Assembly: GCA_903859155.1 (NCBI GenBank)
Contig: CAIOLO010000023.1
Span: forward strand, 1 to 47,662
DNA: 47,662 nt
Direction of reading: 5' to 3'
Source of the DNA: an uncultured beta proteobacterium
GTDB lineage: Bacteria > Pseudomonadota > Gammaproteobacteria > Burkholderiales > SG8-39
The position numbers and the translations under genes were made by a program. The notes under the pieces are model-generated. The model saw only the letters and a program-made list of their open reading frames with translations. It searched no databases and was not told where the DNA came from. Shown piece after piece: positions 8,218 through 17,024 of the stretch; positions within the stretch are counted from its first letter, which is position 1; every line of letters starts with the position of its first letter.

Positions 8218-9894
8218 CTACATTTGCTCGGGCGCACTCACGCCCAATAGCGTCAGGCCATTACGAAGCACCCGCCGAACCGCCGTAGCCAGCGCGAGAC
8301 GTGCAATACGCACATCAGACTCGATGACCAAGAAGCGCTCAGCATTATAGTAACTGTGAAACTCCGCTGCCAATTCCCGCAAATAGAATGCAAGCTGGTG
8401 CGGAGCGAGTTCGTCTGCGGCTTTTTCAAGAGTCTCCGGGTACGCAGCCAGAAATCGAAGTAATGATAATTCTCGGGCGGAAGTCAGTGTCGACAGATCT
8501 TGATTTGCAAAAAAGTCTCCTTCTTTACCCTCCCCCAGAGAGACTGTCTCCGCGGAAAATTGGGCGTGCCATTGCTCAAGTACCGAGCAAACGCGCGCAT
8601 GCGCATACTGCACGTAATAGACAGGGTTTTCCTCTGACTTTGATTTCGCCAGATCCACATCGAATACAAACTCCGAATCCGCTTTTCGCGATACCAGAAA
8701 AAACCGCGTGGCGTCGCGCCCGACTTCGTCGATAAGATCTCGCAGCGTTACGTACGCGCCGGCACGCTTGCTGATCTTGACTTCCTGACCACCCCGCATA
8801 ACCGTTACCATTTTGTGCAGCAGGTAGTCGGGGTAGCCCTTGGGTATTCCCTGGCGGCAGGCCTGCAACCCGGCGCGAACGCGGGTGATGGTGCTGTGAT
8901 GATCGGAACCCTGGATGTTGATGGCACGCGCGAAACCACGTTCCCACTTGGTGAGGTGATACGCGACGTCGGGTACGAAATATGTATAGGTACCGTCCGA
9001 CTTGCGCATGACGCGATCCTTGTCGTCGCCATATTCCGTTGTCTTCAACCACAACGCGCCCTCACTTTCGTAGGTCATTGACGCGGTTTGCATTGCGTTG
9101 ACGGCGGCGTCCACCCGTCCGTCGCCGTACAGCGAGGATTCGAGATAATAGTTGTCGAAGGTAACTCCAAAAGCCTTCAAATCCATGTCCTGCTCGACTC
9201 GCAACTCGCGTACTGCCGTCGAGCGAATTGCGTCTAAATCCTCGCAATCGGAGGACTTGATTGCCATGAATTTGACTGCAATCTCGCGGATATATTCGCC
9301 GTGGTACCCATCGGCCGGAAACTCCGATTGCCGGCCCAGTTCTTCACGAGCTCGCGCCTGGACCGACAACGCCAGATTGTTGATTTGGGCGCCAGCGTCG
9401 TTATAGTAAAACTCGCGCGTGACGCGATAGCCCTGCGTCTCTAATACTGAGGCAAGGCTGTCTCCCAGCGCCGCTTGCCTTCCGTGTCCCACATGCAGCG
9501 GTCCCGTCGGATTCGCGGAAACGAATTCAACAAGCACCGATTGATTTTGGCCCCTGTCTGTGGTCCCGTACCGCGCGCCCTGACTGAGAACTGTTTTGAC
9601 CACATGCTGCTTGGCAGCTGGCCGCAGTCGCAGGTTGATGAACCCGGGACCGGCTACGTCGGCAGATTCAAGCCAGTCTGACACCGGCAACGCGGCAACC
9701 AGGGCCTGGGCCAAATCGCGCGGATTGCGTCGCATCTGGCGCGCGAGCTGCATGGCGACCGGGCAGGAATAATCCCCTAATTGGACCTGTTTGGTTCGTT
9801 CCAGGGTTAGCGCAGGCGGGGGCTCGTTGGGTGCGACGGCCGCAAACGCACGGGCAATCAATCCGAGCAGGTGGTTTTTTATTTCTGCGGACAT
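8218..9894 (-). CDS. argS: Arginyl-tRNA synthetase
   Basis: This class Ia aminoacyl-tRNA synthetase of 558 residues charges tRNA-Arg. The N-terminal Add-1 domain recognises the tRNA D-loop. The HIGH-type motif is HVGHG (residues 134-138) in [15 protein letters not shown], the KMSKS region is reduced to VKISKRAG as usual for this enzyme, and the C-terminal DALR anticodon-binding domain ends the protein. Length and motif order are normal. It lies downstream of priA by about 120 bases and directly upstream of the SPOR gene on the minus strand. Confidence 0.97.
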   Translation of the reverse strand: MSAEIKNHLLGLIARAFAAVAPNEPPPALTLERTKQVQLGDYSCPVAMQLARQMRRNPRDLAQALVAALPVSDWLESADVAGPGFINLRLRPAAKQHVVKTVLSQGARYGTTDRGQNQSVLVEFVSANPTGPLHVGHGRQAALGDSLASVLETQGYRVTREFYYNDAGAQINNLALSVQARAREELGRQSEFPADGYHGEYIREIAVKFMAIKSSDCEDLDAIRSTAVRELRVEQDMDLKAFGVTFDNYYLESSLYGDGRVDAAVNAMQTASMTYESEGALWLKTTEYGDDKDRVMRKSDGTYTYFVPDVAYHLTKWERGFARAINIQGSDHHSTITRVRAGLQACRQGIPKGYPDYLLHKMVTVMRGGQEVKISKRAGAYVTLRDLIDEVGRDATRFFLVSRKADSEFVFDVDLAKSKSEENPVYYVQYAHARVCSVLEQWHAQFSAETVSLGEGKEGDFFANQDLSTLTSARELSLLRFLAAYPETLEKAADELAPHQLAFYLRELAAEFHSYYNAERFLVIESDVRIARLALATAVRRVLRNGLTLLGVSAPEQM

Positions 9895-10013
9895 TCGAAT
9901 TGCAAATATGCCTGGGAACGTGGGCTCGCATTATAACCAAGCGTCATACCGGAGCGGCCGTGTCGAAATTGGCACCCCGGCAACTTTCGCGTTCACAATT
10001 TTGCATAGAAGGA

Positions 10014-12176
10014 TCAAAACTCTATAGGGTCGACATCAAAGTGCCACCGAACCTTTGTCTGGAGCGCGCACAGGGTTTTGTTCCAGGTTCGTAAAAACTC
10101 CTGCAGGATTGGCCGCGAATGAGACTGAACGACCAGTTGTGCTCGCTCCAGACCCGCCAGCTTCGACAGGGATGCCGGGGCTGGATCGTAGATCGTGAGT
10201 GGTTCTGGAGCTTCCGGGGCGAGAGATACAGCGGTTTTTAGGAAAGTAAGGGAGGTTTCCATCGTTGGAGCCTGTGCGCGCAATGCGGCTTCGTGGATAA
10301 ACGGTGGGAATCCGGCGGTGCGCCGCTCCTCCAGGAGTTCTCGGGCATATCCTTCGTAATTCTGCTGCTGCAACGCCCTGTACAAGGGGTGCAAAGGGAA
10401 TCGTGTCTGTATGAAGACTTCGCCAGGCAAATTAGCTCGGCCAGCTCGACCGGCAACCTGCTGCAATTGGGCGAAGAGCCGCTCCGGGGCCCGGTAATCG
10501 GCGGCAAATAATCCGGCATCTGCATTCAGGACACCCACGAGAGTAACCCGTTCAAAATGGTGACCTTTGGCAAGAAGCTGTGTGCCAACCAGTATGTCGG
10601 CGTCTCCCGAATGAGCGGTTTCGAGCAGTCCCCTCAGTTTCCCTCGGGAACTGTCGGAATCTATCCGCAGAACGTGGGCATGGGGAAATTTTGCCGTGAC
10701 CTCGGTTTCCAGCCTTTCTGTGCCTCGACCCAGTGGCGCCAGATCAAGATTCCCACATTGAGGACAAGCGCGTGGAATCTGCGAATGAAAACCACAGTGA
10801 TGGCACCGCAGCACTCGCCCGGCTAAATGCATTACCAAATTGACGGAACAACGCGGACAGCCACTGACCCAGCCGCAATGGCCGCATGCCAATACCGGTG
10901 CGAATCCGCGCCGATTCAAAAACAGGACTGACTGCTCGCGGCGTTCCAGGCGGTGGGTCAATGCTTGCAGCAACGGTTCAGACAATCCCTCTCCATTCAG
11001 AGACTTACGCGTATCAACGAGGTGTATCGCGGGTAGGCGGGCGGATTTGTGAGCGCGCTTCGTCAAACGAAGCAGGCGGTAGCGACCGGTGTGCGCATGA
11101 TGGAGCGTCTCCAGGGAGGGAGTCGCAGAGCAAAGCAACGCCGGTACGTTCCACTGGCGGGCTTTGAAAATGGCTAAATCGCGAGCCGAATAGCGAAGCC
11201 CGTCCTGCTGCTTATAGGAGGAATCCTGTTCCTCATCAACGACAATAAGACCCAATCTGGGCATGGGTACGAATACCGCGAGGCGGGTGCCAAGTACGAT
11301 ATGGGCTTTTCCTTGGCTCGCTTCGACCCAGGATTGCGCGCGTTCCACCTGGCCCATCTCACTGTGTTGAATGCACAGTTTTGCGGTGGGAAATCGTTCC
11401 CGAAACAAGGATTCAAGTGATGGTGTCAGTGCAATTTCAGGAACCAAAACGAGGGCTTGTCGACCCTCGCTGATAACGTGAGCGATCAAGTTCAGGTATA
11501 CCTCGGTTTTTCCGCTTCCGGTGATGCCAAACAACAGAAAGCTTGCATATTCTTTCAACGCGGCTTTTGCCTGCTCAAGGGCATTGCTTTGCTCTTCATT
11601 CAGGGGGTGCGCGATGACAAATTCGTGCACCTCCGAGGGGGGTGTGTGTTTCTCAATCCAGAGGTTGGCAATACATTCCCGGATTTTGGTTCGGTTTGTG
11701 TGTGCCGTATGCGTGAGTTGAGAACCGGTTTGCGGCTTGGCAAGCAGGGCTTCCAATATCCGCCGAAGTATTTTCTGGCGAGGCTGAAGGTGTTGCAGCA
11801 CAGCACGTCCTGGCACCGTAATTGAATAGAAGCAGTCTGTATCAGCTAGAGGTTCAGCTCGGCGTAATCGGGGCGGCAGCGCGGTGAGTAGCGCTTCACC
11901 GATCGGCATCTGGTAATACTCGCTGCAAAATTTAGCCAATGCGATCCACTCTCCAGGAAGGGGTGGAAGATCCCGCAAAATGCGTTCACAGGATTTGAGT
12001 CGATCGAGAGGTAATGCAGAGTCCGTGGCAACCTCGACGATGATTCCGACCATCTGCCGCGGTCCGAAGCTCACTAGAACGCGGGCGCCGACGTCTTCTT
12101 CATGCGCGTCGGCGCATAGATAATCGAAAAGGCGCGGTACAGGAACGTCAAGCGCGACTCGAATGACCGATATCAT
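10014..12176 (-). CDS. priA: Primosomal protein N' (replication restart helicase PriA)
   Basis: PriA is a 3'-5' superfamily 2 helicase that reloads the replisome at stalled forks. The protein has 720 residues. The N-terminal DNA-binding domain comes first, followed by Walker A GITGSGKT (217-224) and the Walker B/DExH box as DEEQ (315-318), where E. coli has DEEH. The zinc-binding domain with paired CxxC motifs (CGHCGW, CPRC, CHHC, CPQC) and helicase motifs V-VI follow (LVGTQLLAKGHHF, QVAGRAGR). It heads the priA-argS-SPOR-dsbA run. The DEEQ change may be neutral, since many helicases have Q or D there. Confidence 0.97.
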   Translation of the reverse strand: MISVIRVALDVPVPRLFDYLCADAHEEDVGARVLVSFGPRQMVGIIVEVATDSALPLDRLKSCERILRDLPPLPGEWIALAKFCSEYYQMPIGEALLTALPPRLRRAEPLADTDCFYSITVPGRAVLQHLQPRQKILRRILEALLAKPQTGSQLTHTAHTNRTKIRECIANLWIEKHTPPSEVHEFVIAHPLNEEQSNALEQAKAALKEYASFLLFGITGSGKTEVYLNLIAHVISEGRQALVLVPEIALTPSLESLFRERFPTAKLCIQHSEMGQVERAQSWVEASQGKAHIVLGTRLAVFVPMPRLGLIVVDEEQDSSYKQQDGLRYSARDLAIFKARQWNVPALLCSATPSLETLHHAHTGRYRLLRLTKRAHKSARLPAIHLVDTRKSLNGEGLSEPLLQALTHRLERREQSVLFLNRRGFAPVLACGHCGWVSGCPRCSVNLVMHLAGRVLRCHHCGFHSQIPRACPQCGNLDLAPLGRGTERLETEVTAKFPHAHVLRIDSDSSRGKLRGLLETAHSGDADILVGTQLLAKGHHFERVTLVGVLNADAGLFAADYRAPERLFAQLQQVAGRAGRANLPGEVFIQTRFPLHPLYRALQQQNYEGYARELLEERRTAGFPPFIHEAALRAQAPTMETSLTFLKTAVSLAPEAPEPLTIYDPAPASLSKLAGLERAQLVVQSHSRPILQEFLRTWNKTLCALQTKVRWHFDVDPIEF

Positions 12177-12669
12177 CCGGACACGTTCACTTATGGATTG
12201 TCCAACGGTGATTATTTACGATGCTGCGTCGTGTCATTAACGGCAGATAAAACTCCGCCGAGGCGGGCCGGATGTCTTTCTCCAGGGTGCATCGGGTCGC
12301 TGCGAAATCAAGCGGTTTCTCCGCATATGGAGCTAAGCATCTTGAACTAAAAAGAAATTTATTGTTGCCCACAATTTCTGTGGACAAATCTGTGGATATC
12401 AGCGTCACGAAAATGTAACTAGCCTACGCAAAAGGGAAATTTTGAATTGTATGTTTCGCATTCAATATTTTTTATCAATAAATTTCAATACGTTATTGAA
12501 ATTCTCCCAGCGAATGCCTGAAAACCAGCACCGATATTAGGATTCCAGGTGGAGGTGTGCATAAGTCATTTGGTTTGTCGCTCGGCAAAAATGCCGAAAT
12601 TACTGCGCAATGCGTCAGGGCGGTGTTTAATCCGGAGCCAAAGCGCATCGTCAGCCTAATTCTTACAGG
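12177..12669. other. AT-rich intergenic region upstream of priA
   Basis: Nearly 500 bases hold no credible gene; a 73-codon minus-strand frame at 12187-12408 is not recognisable. The region presumably contains the priA promoter. Two 9-mers, TGTGGACAA (12379-12387) and TGTGGATAT (12391-12399), are each one base from the DnaA box complement TGTGGATAA and lie 12 bp apart. A perfect AT-rich palindrome follows at 12481-12503. Confidence 0.4.
12481..12503. promoter_or_regulatory. Perfect 10-bp inverted repeat, operator-like
   Basis: AATTTCAATA and TATTGAAATT flank a 3-base CGT centre. The symmetry and the AT-rich setting about 300 bp upstream of priA suggest a dimeric-regulator site. No regulator can be named, and no U-tract makes it a terminator. 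Confidence 0.35.
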
Positions 12670-13734
12670 CTAGGCATGGAGCGGGGCGCTAAATTCATGA
12701 ACGGCATCGACCAGTGTCTGCACGCTTTCGGGGCGGGTGGACGGAACTATCCCGTGTCCGAGGTTAAATACATGTCCCGAGCCTGGGCCATAGGATTTCA
12801 GGACGTTCGCAACTTGGGTACGGATCACATCCGTGGGCGAATGCAGCACCGCTGGATCAAGATTGCCCTGCAGTGCCACCCGGTCTCCGATTTGTTTGCG
12901 CGCTTTCCCTATATCTGTGGTCCAGTCCAAACCAACGGCGTCGCAACCAGTCTGCGCGATGGCCTCGAGCCAGGTACCGCCCCCTTTGGTGAAGACAATG
13001 CTGGGAATTCGCGCTCCGTCGTACTCACGCCGCAATTCGGAAACGATGCGCTGAATATAGGCGAGCGAAAACTCCGCATATGCGGCATGTGAAAGATTGC
13101 CGCCCCATGTGTCGAAAATCATGACGGCTTGAGCGCCCGCCTGAATCTGGGCGTTAAGGTAGTCAGTGACCGAACGTGCGTTGATTTCCAGAATGCGATG
13201 CAACAGGGCGGGTTCGCTATAAAGCATGGATTTGATGGTGCGGAAATCCGCGCTTGCGCCGCCTTCGACCATGTAGCACGCGAGTGTATATGGGCTCCCG
13301 GCGAATCCAATCAACGGTACGCTTCCATCCAACGCTTTGCGTATCTCGGACACGGCATCGGTGACATAGCGTAATTCCCCGTAAGGGTCGGGAGGAACGA
13401 TCTTCGCGACTGCCGCGGCGTCGCGCAGCGGACGTTCAAATCGTGGTCCCTCACCTTCCACGAAATACAGGCCCAGCCCCATCGCGTCGGGAACAGTGAG
13501 AATATCCGAGAAGAGAATTGCAGCATCCAGGTTGAAGCGGTTCAAGGGCTGCAGCGTAACTTCCGTTGCGAGTGCGGGAGATTTGGCCAAAGCAAGAAAG
13601 CTCCCGGCTTTCTTGCGAGTCAGGTTGTACTCGGGAAGGTAACGCCCTGCCTGGCGCATCAGCCAAACCGGCGTGTAAGGAGTCGGTTGGCGCAGCAGCG
13701 ACCGGATCAGCGTGTCGTTCTTGAGTTTTTTCAT
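12670..13734 (-). CDS. hemE: Uroporphyrinogen decarboxylase
   Basis: HemE decarboxylates the four acetate side chains of uroporphyrinogen III to give coproporphyrinogen III in cytoplasmic haem synthesis. The 354-residue length is typical. The N-terminal signature [13 protein letters not shown] and the later [25 protein letters not shown] and LGHGIVPST segments are all present. The ATG at 13734 ([10 protein letters not shown]) is the right start; the reading frame is open for 156 codons further upstream, but that stretch overlaps the EVE-domain gene in another frame. Confidence 0.97.
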   Translation of the reverse strand: MKKLKNDTLIRSLLRQPTPYTPVWLMRQAGRYLPEYNLTRKKAGSFLALAKSPALATEVTLQPLNRFNLDAAILFSDILTVPDAMGLGLYFVEGEGPRFERPLRDAAAVAKIVPPDPYGELRYVTDAVSEIRKALDGSVPLIGFAGSPYTLACYMVEGGASADFRTIKSMLYSEPALLHRILEINARSVTDYLNAQIQAGAQAVMIFDTWGGNLSHAAYAEFSLAYIQRIVSELRREYDGARIPSIVFTKGGGTWLEAIAQTGCDAVGLDWTTDIGKARKQIGDRVALQGNLDPAVLHSPTDVIRTQVANVLKSYGPGSGHVFNLGHGIVPSTRPESVQTLVDAVHEFSAPLHA

Positions 13735-13817
13735 GGTCGCGTCAATTTTCCAAGGGCCTGCGAATTCGTTCCGTCGCAATTCGGTGACGGGTGAGATTTG
13801 GGTTAATCGGGATAATA

Positions 13818-14276
13818 CTAGGGCAGCGCCAGACTTCCGGTAATGAAGTCCCATTCGCCGGGTTCCACCGGAGTGATGGATAGACGATTTCCACGAGCCA
13901 ATATGCGCATGTCGGCGAGTTCTGGATGCGCCCTCAGCGAGGCCAGGCTGACCAAGCGAGTTTTCCGAACCAGTTTTACGTCGACGTTGAACCAGCGCGG
14001 GGAGTCTTTTTTGGCAGCGGGTTCGTAATAAGGACTTTTCGAATCGAACTGGGTGGCATCGGGATAGGGCAAAGAACATATTTGAGCAATTCCCGCAATG
14101 CCGGGTTCCGGGCAGCTTGAATGGTAAAAAAAAACGGGATCCCCGATTTTCATGTCCTTCATCATGAAATTGCGCGCTTGATAGTTGCGCACGCCAAACC
14201 AAGGGGTTTTCTTCTGCCTGACCAAGTCATCGATGCTGAACTCCTCAGGCTCGGACTTCATCAGCCAATGCCTCAT
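13818..14276 (-). CDS. EVE domain-containing protein
   Basis: This small PUA-like protein of 152 residues starts [18 protein letters not shown] and contains the conserved [11 protein letters not shown] and FFYHSSC segments and the C-terminal [15 protein letters not shown] domains bind modified bases in RNA or DNA, and many are single-domain housekeeping proteins of unknown target. The VFFYH codons sit in a run of nine T's (14126-14134 on the + strand as A's). The gene lies between 6S RNA and hemE on the minus strand, 83 bases before hemE. Confidence 0.92.
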   Translation of the reverse strand: MRHWLMKSEPEEFSIDDLVRQKKTPWFGVRNYQARNFMMKDMKIGDPVFFYHSSCPEPGIAGIAQICSLPYPDATQFDSKSPYYEPAAKKDSPRWFNVDVKLVRKTRLVSLASLRAHPELADMRILARGNRLSITPVEPGEWDFITGSLALP

Positions 14277-14378
14277 GTTGAAATCAACCCCCTATTCACG
14301 AAAGTTCCGGCGCAAATAAGATTGCATTCTATGACGCACTTCCACAACGATTCGCAATGTCCGCCTGGATTCGCCGCA

Positions 14379-14412
14379 CAAAAAACAAACGCAGGCGCTG
14401 AGCACCTGCGTG
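14379..14412 (-). terminator. Rho-independent terminator after 6S RNA
   Basis: Read on the minus strand, CGCAGGTGCTCAGCGCCTGCG (14390-14410) folds into a GC-rich hairpin and is followed by TTTGTTTTTT. It lies about 25 bases past the end of the 6S RNA body and ends the zapB-zapA-ssrS transcription unit before the EVE gene. Confidence 0.85.
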
Positions 14413-14436
14413 AAATTCGTGTTAACGCCATTAATC

Positions 14437-14620
14437 GGGTGTCCCCCGCCATTGCCGTCGAACCCTTATCCTGAACCATTTGGTTCAAGGCGGTCGCGTT
14501 CCGGTCGCATCAGGCACATCCGACAAGGGACGCGCACAACAGCAACGCTAGGTTCGCAACTCGATTACAACTATTGGTTCAAGAAACTACGGGTCCTGGC
14601 GTACAAAGCAGGGGACATAA
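14437..14620 (-). ncRNA. ssrS: 6S RNA
   Basis: This is the RNA polymerase-sigma70 decoy RNA of stationary phase. The 3' half contains CCTTGAACCAAATGGTTCAG followed by GGGTT and CGACGGCA, very close to the E. coli 6S 3' arm. The closing stem pairs TGTCCCCTGC (5' side, complement of 14608-14617) with the GGCGGGGGACA on the 3' side over ten base pairs. The predicted length is about 184 nt, the same as in E. coli. It lies directly downstream of zapA on the same strand, the conserved position. Ends are estimates from the stem. Confidence 0.9.
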
Positions 14621-14705
14621 ACTTCCACAAACTCCGACCCAGCAGCCAACGCTTTTGGACATTCTTCGGAAAAAACAAGCCAAAGTGGCCCGCTTCCGCG
14701 AACAA

Positions 14706-15020
14706 TCAGAGCAGCTTTTCCTGAGGTTCCAATGCCAGATCGAGAGTTTCCTGCATTGATGCAATTCTACGCCGGTAAGACTTCAAGTCAATGTCCGCTG
14801 CCGTGCCTTTAGACCTAAGCAATTCATTGGCAAAATTGAGTGCGGCCATGACAGCTATGCGTTCCGAACTGGCCACTTTTCCGGCGGCCTTAATTTCACT
14901 CATCTTTTGATCCAGCAGTGAAACCGCCGAAAGGAGGTCTTCGCGTTCTTCATCACTACAGGCCACCTTGTAGGATCGGCCCATGATAGTTATATCCAGA
15001 GTGTTCTTTTTTGCGCTCAT
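14706..15020 (-). CDS. zapA: Cell division protein ZapA
   Basis: ZapA is a small coiled-coil protein (104 residues) that cross-links FtsZ filaments at the Z-ring. The N-terminal globular part (DITIMGRSYKVACSDEER) and the helical C-terminal part (ERIAVMAALNFANELLR) match the family. It overlaps the upstream ZapB-like gene by 4 bases (ATGA) and is followed by 6S RNA, the usual zapA-ssrS arrangement. Confidence 0.95.
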   Translation of the reverse strand: MSAKKNTLDITIMGRSYKVACSDEEREDLLSAVSLLDQKMSEIKAAGKVASSERIAVMAALNFANELLRSKGTAADIDLKSYRRRIASMQETLDLALEPQEKLL

Positions 15021-15214
15021 TCTGGAATCTGGCTGATCAGGTTTTCAAGTCGCGAGCGTGCACCATCAATTTTATCAGCGAGCAACTGCCGCTCGCTCAA
15101 CAATGCCGCAAGCTGTTCTCGCAGATCGCGATTTTCTTCGCGAAGACGCTGACAAAGCAGGGCGGTTTGCTGGACTTTTTCCTCCAGCGCGGCGAATTCA
15201 GCATCCATCAGCAC
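15017..15214 (-). CDS. ZapB-like small coiled-coil protein (TIGR02449 type)
   Basis: This 65-residue protein is nearly all predicted coiled coil (EFAALEEKVQQTALLCQRLR and onwards) with heptad leucines. Proteins of this size and context, directly upstream of zapA and overlapping it by 4 bases, are annotated as TIGR02449/ZapB-like and probably act in Z-ring assembly. The start may be the ATG at 15214 or the next one two codons later (MDAEFAALEE). Confidence 0.85.
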   Translation of the reverse strand: MLMDAEFAALEEKVQQTALLCQRLREENRDLREQLAALLSERQLLADKIDGARSRLENLISQIPE

Positions 15215-15269
15215 ACTATAGTTTGAAAAATCTAGTCAAGTCAAGGTGTAACGACTCGTTCTCAATGTG

Positions 15270-15475
15270 GATTCGTATGCTCAGCCTAAAGCCTGGGGCG
15301 ACAGAGGGGTTTTGCGCTAGCATCTCCTGCCTCTGCTGCCCCAGCGACGGTAAGTGTGCGTCGGCGCATCAATATAGCAATCCAGGTCGGAATATTGATT
15401 CCCGGATTGGCCACTGTGAGCAACCGCTCATGGGAAGGCGATGCGCTTCAACCACGAACCCTGGGACCGGCCTCA
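15270..15475 (+). promoter_or_regulatory. Degenerate cobalamin (B12) riboswitch
   Basis: Several conserved blocks of the cobalamin aptamer occur in order on the + strand. A GCTGCCCC-GC-AC-GTAAG-like block lies at 15335-15354, GCCACTG at 15410-15416, TGGGAAGGCG at 15431-15440, and a B12-box-like segment ending GGGACCGGCC at 15456-15472. The box differs from the consensus at several positions, which fits decay. The riboswitch lies about 120 bases before the start of a broken BtuB-like receptor gene, the classical target. Boundaries are approximate, since I matched blocks by eye. Confidence 0.6.
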
Positions 15476-15589
15476 ATTGATCCCCTGGAATTTCTAATGC
15501 GGCGCGCCCGCGGGTACTTGTGTCGCCACGAAGGTTCCGTCCATTGATGTTTTCGGACTGCGGGGTTCCGGTTCGCGAAGGGAGTAGAG

Positions 15590-15901
15590 ATGCGGCGCGG
15601 TTATCCGGCTATTTTCGTTTCACTTCTCCTTCCCCCATTGCTTTGCAGAAGATGATGCGGTAATCGTTACCGCCACTCGATTTGCAGACTGTGCCTTGAA
15701 TGTCCCGGTGGGAATGACCGTTATTAGCGCGGAAAAAATTCCGCGACAGCGCCGTGCGAAATCTCCCGCAAGCGCTCGCCCAGAGGGCGGGCATCGTCAC
15801 TCGGCACTTGACTGGCAGTCATTTGAGGAGAAGCCCCTCCGGCAGCGTCGTCGACATTTCTGGCAAGGGAATTTGTGGTGGATTTCTGCTAATGTCCTCT
15901 G
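15590..15901 (+). pseudogene. btuB: Truncated, frameshifted BtuB-like TonB-dependent receptor
   Basis: After a good ribosome binding site (AAGGGAG), an ATG at 15590 opens MRRGYPAIFVSLLLPPLLC, a signal peptide, but the frame hits TGA at 15653. The next frame (from 15645) reads DDAVIVTATRFADCALNVP and then VGMTVISAEKI, a TonB-receptor plug start. The third frame (from 15742) continues it with RDSAVRNLPQALAQRAGIVT and RHLTGS. Similarity fades around 15880 (VVDISGKG). The rest of the plug and the whole 22-strand barrel are missing, and the WaaQ-like gene begins at 15902. Together with the upstream riboswitch this is a decayed vitamin B12 receptor gene. Sequencing error could explain a frame change but not the truncation. 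Confidence 0.8.
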
Positions 15902-16993
15902 ATGCAAATGGGACCTGTGGATGCAATCGATTTGTCGCGCGTAAAGCGGGTGCTGGTGGTGAAGCTTCGCCATCACGGCGACGTGCTGCTTTCCACGCCC
16001 GTGCTAACGGTGCTCAAGAATCATGGCTCGAACATTGAGATTGACGCTCTGGTCTATGCGGATACTGCCGCCATGCTTGAGGGGAATCCGGCGATTTCGC
16101 GGGTTTTTGTCATTGATCGCAGCTGGAAGTCCCGCGCTGCGCTGGCGCAAGTGTCGGAAGAGTGGCGATTGCTGCGCTTGTTGCGCCAGCGTGGTTACGA
16201 CCTGTTGATTCATCTTTCCGAGCATCCACGCGGGGCCTGGCTATCGCGAGCCCTGGGCTGTGCTTGCTCGGTGGCGCCTGGCTATGCGCAACGTTCGAAA
16301 TTCTGGAGGAATAGTTTTACGCATCGATTTTCATTGCCCAAGAATGCAGGCCGCCATATGGTCGAGTGGAACCTGGACGCATTGCGCAGGATCGGCATCC
16401 AGGCGGAGGCGCATGAAAAGAAACTAGTCCTTGTGGCCGGCGAGCAAGGTCAGGCAGAGGCCGTGAAATGGCTGGAAGAGTGCGGAATCGAAGCGGGCGC
16501 CTTTGTTCATCTGCATCCGGCCTCTCGCTGGTCGTTCAAGTGCTGGCCTGAGGCTCGCAATGCTGCGCTTATAGACGCATTGGCGCTTCGCGGAGAGCGG
16601 TTGGTATTGACAGCGGCTCCCGATGCCCGGGAGCTCGATTATGTGTCCCGGATAGTCTCCCTGTGCAAGTCAAAGCCGGCAAATCTTGCCGGAAAACTGT
16701 CGTTGAAGGGCCTGGCGGCGCTTACTGCAAAGGCCAAGCTGTTCATCGGGGTCGACTCCGCGCCGATGCATATGGCCTGCGCCATGGGCACACCGGTCGT
16801 TGCATTGTTCGGCCCCAGCGGGGAAAGGGAATGGGGGCCATGGTCCGCGACGAAGCGCGTTGTGACATCGGTGTCTCATCCATGCCGGCCCTGCGGCATC
16901 GACGGATGCGGTGGCGGCAAAATCAGCGATTGCCTGGTGACCTTGCCGGAAGACCGGGTGCTGCGGGCCGTGTCGGAGTTGCTCGACCGATGA
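15902..16993 (+). CDS. waaQ: Lipopolysaccharide heptosyltransferase, WaaQ/RfaQ-like (GT9)
   Basis: This GT9 enzyme of 363 residues transfers a heptose from ADP-heptose to the LPS inner core at the cytoplasmic face of the inner membrane. The N-terminal VKRVLVVKLRHHGDVLLSTP and the C-terminal FIGVDSAPMHMACAMGTPVV with ALFGPSGEREWGPW are characteristic of the heptosyltransferase III group. It is the first gene of the long + strand LPS run and starts at the edge of the broken btuB. The ATG at 15902 is used; MQMGPVDAIDL is a short extension before the first beta strand. Confidence 0.9.
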   Translation: MQMGPVDAIDLSRVKRVLVVKLRHHGDVLLSTPVLTVLKNHGSNIEIDALVYADTAAMLEGNPAISRVFVIDRSWKSRAALAQVSEEWRLLRLLRQRGYDLLIHLSEHPRGAWLSRALGCACSVAPGYAQRSKFWRNSFTHRFSLPKNAGRHMVEWNLDALRRIGIQAEAHEKKLVLVAGEQGQAEAVKWLEECGIEAGAFVHLHPASRWSFKCWPEARNAALIDALALRGERLVLTAAPDARELDYVSRIVSLCKSKPANLAGKLSLKGLAALTAKAKLFIGVDSAPMHMACAMGTPVVALFGPSGEREWGPWSATKRVVTSVSHPCRPCGIDGCGGGKISDCLVTLPEDRVLRAVSELLDR

Positions 16994-17024
16994 TCTGGCG
17001 GTCGGTTCCGGTGCTGCGCCGGCC

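Noticed and set aside
11075-11084. Perfect ops-like element GGCGGTAGCG
   Set aside because: It lies inside priA on the non-coding strand, far from the LPS operon and not in a leader, so it is a chance match.
12187-12408. 73-codon minus-strand ORF just upstream of priA
   Set aside because: No recognised protein and no ribosome binding site; probably part of the priA leader region.
14126-14134. A9 run in the EVE-domain gene as a phase-variation tract
   Set aside because: A housekeeping protein with the VFFYH motif encoded by the run is an unlikely phase-variable gene; the run is explained by the codons.
12670-14202. 510-residue version of HemE
   Set aside because: The first 156 codons overlap the EVE-domain gene in another frame and lack HemE similarity; the normal 354-residue HemE starts at 13734.
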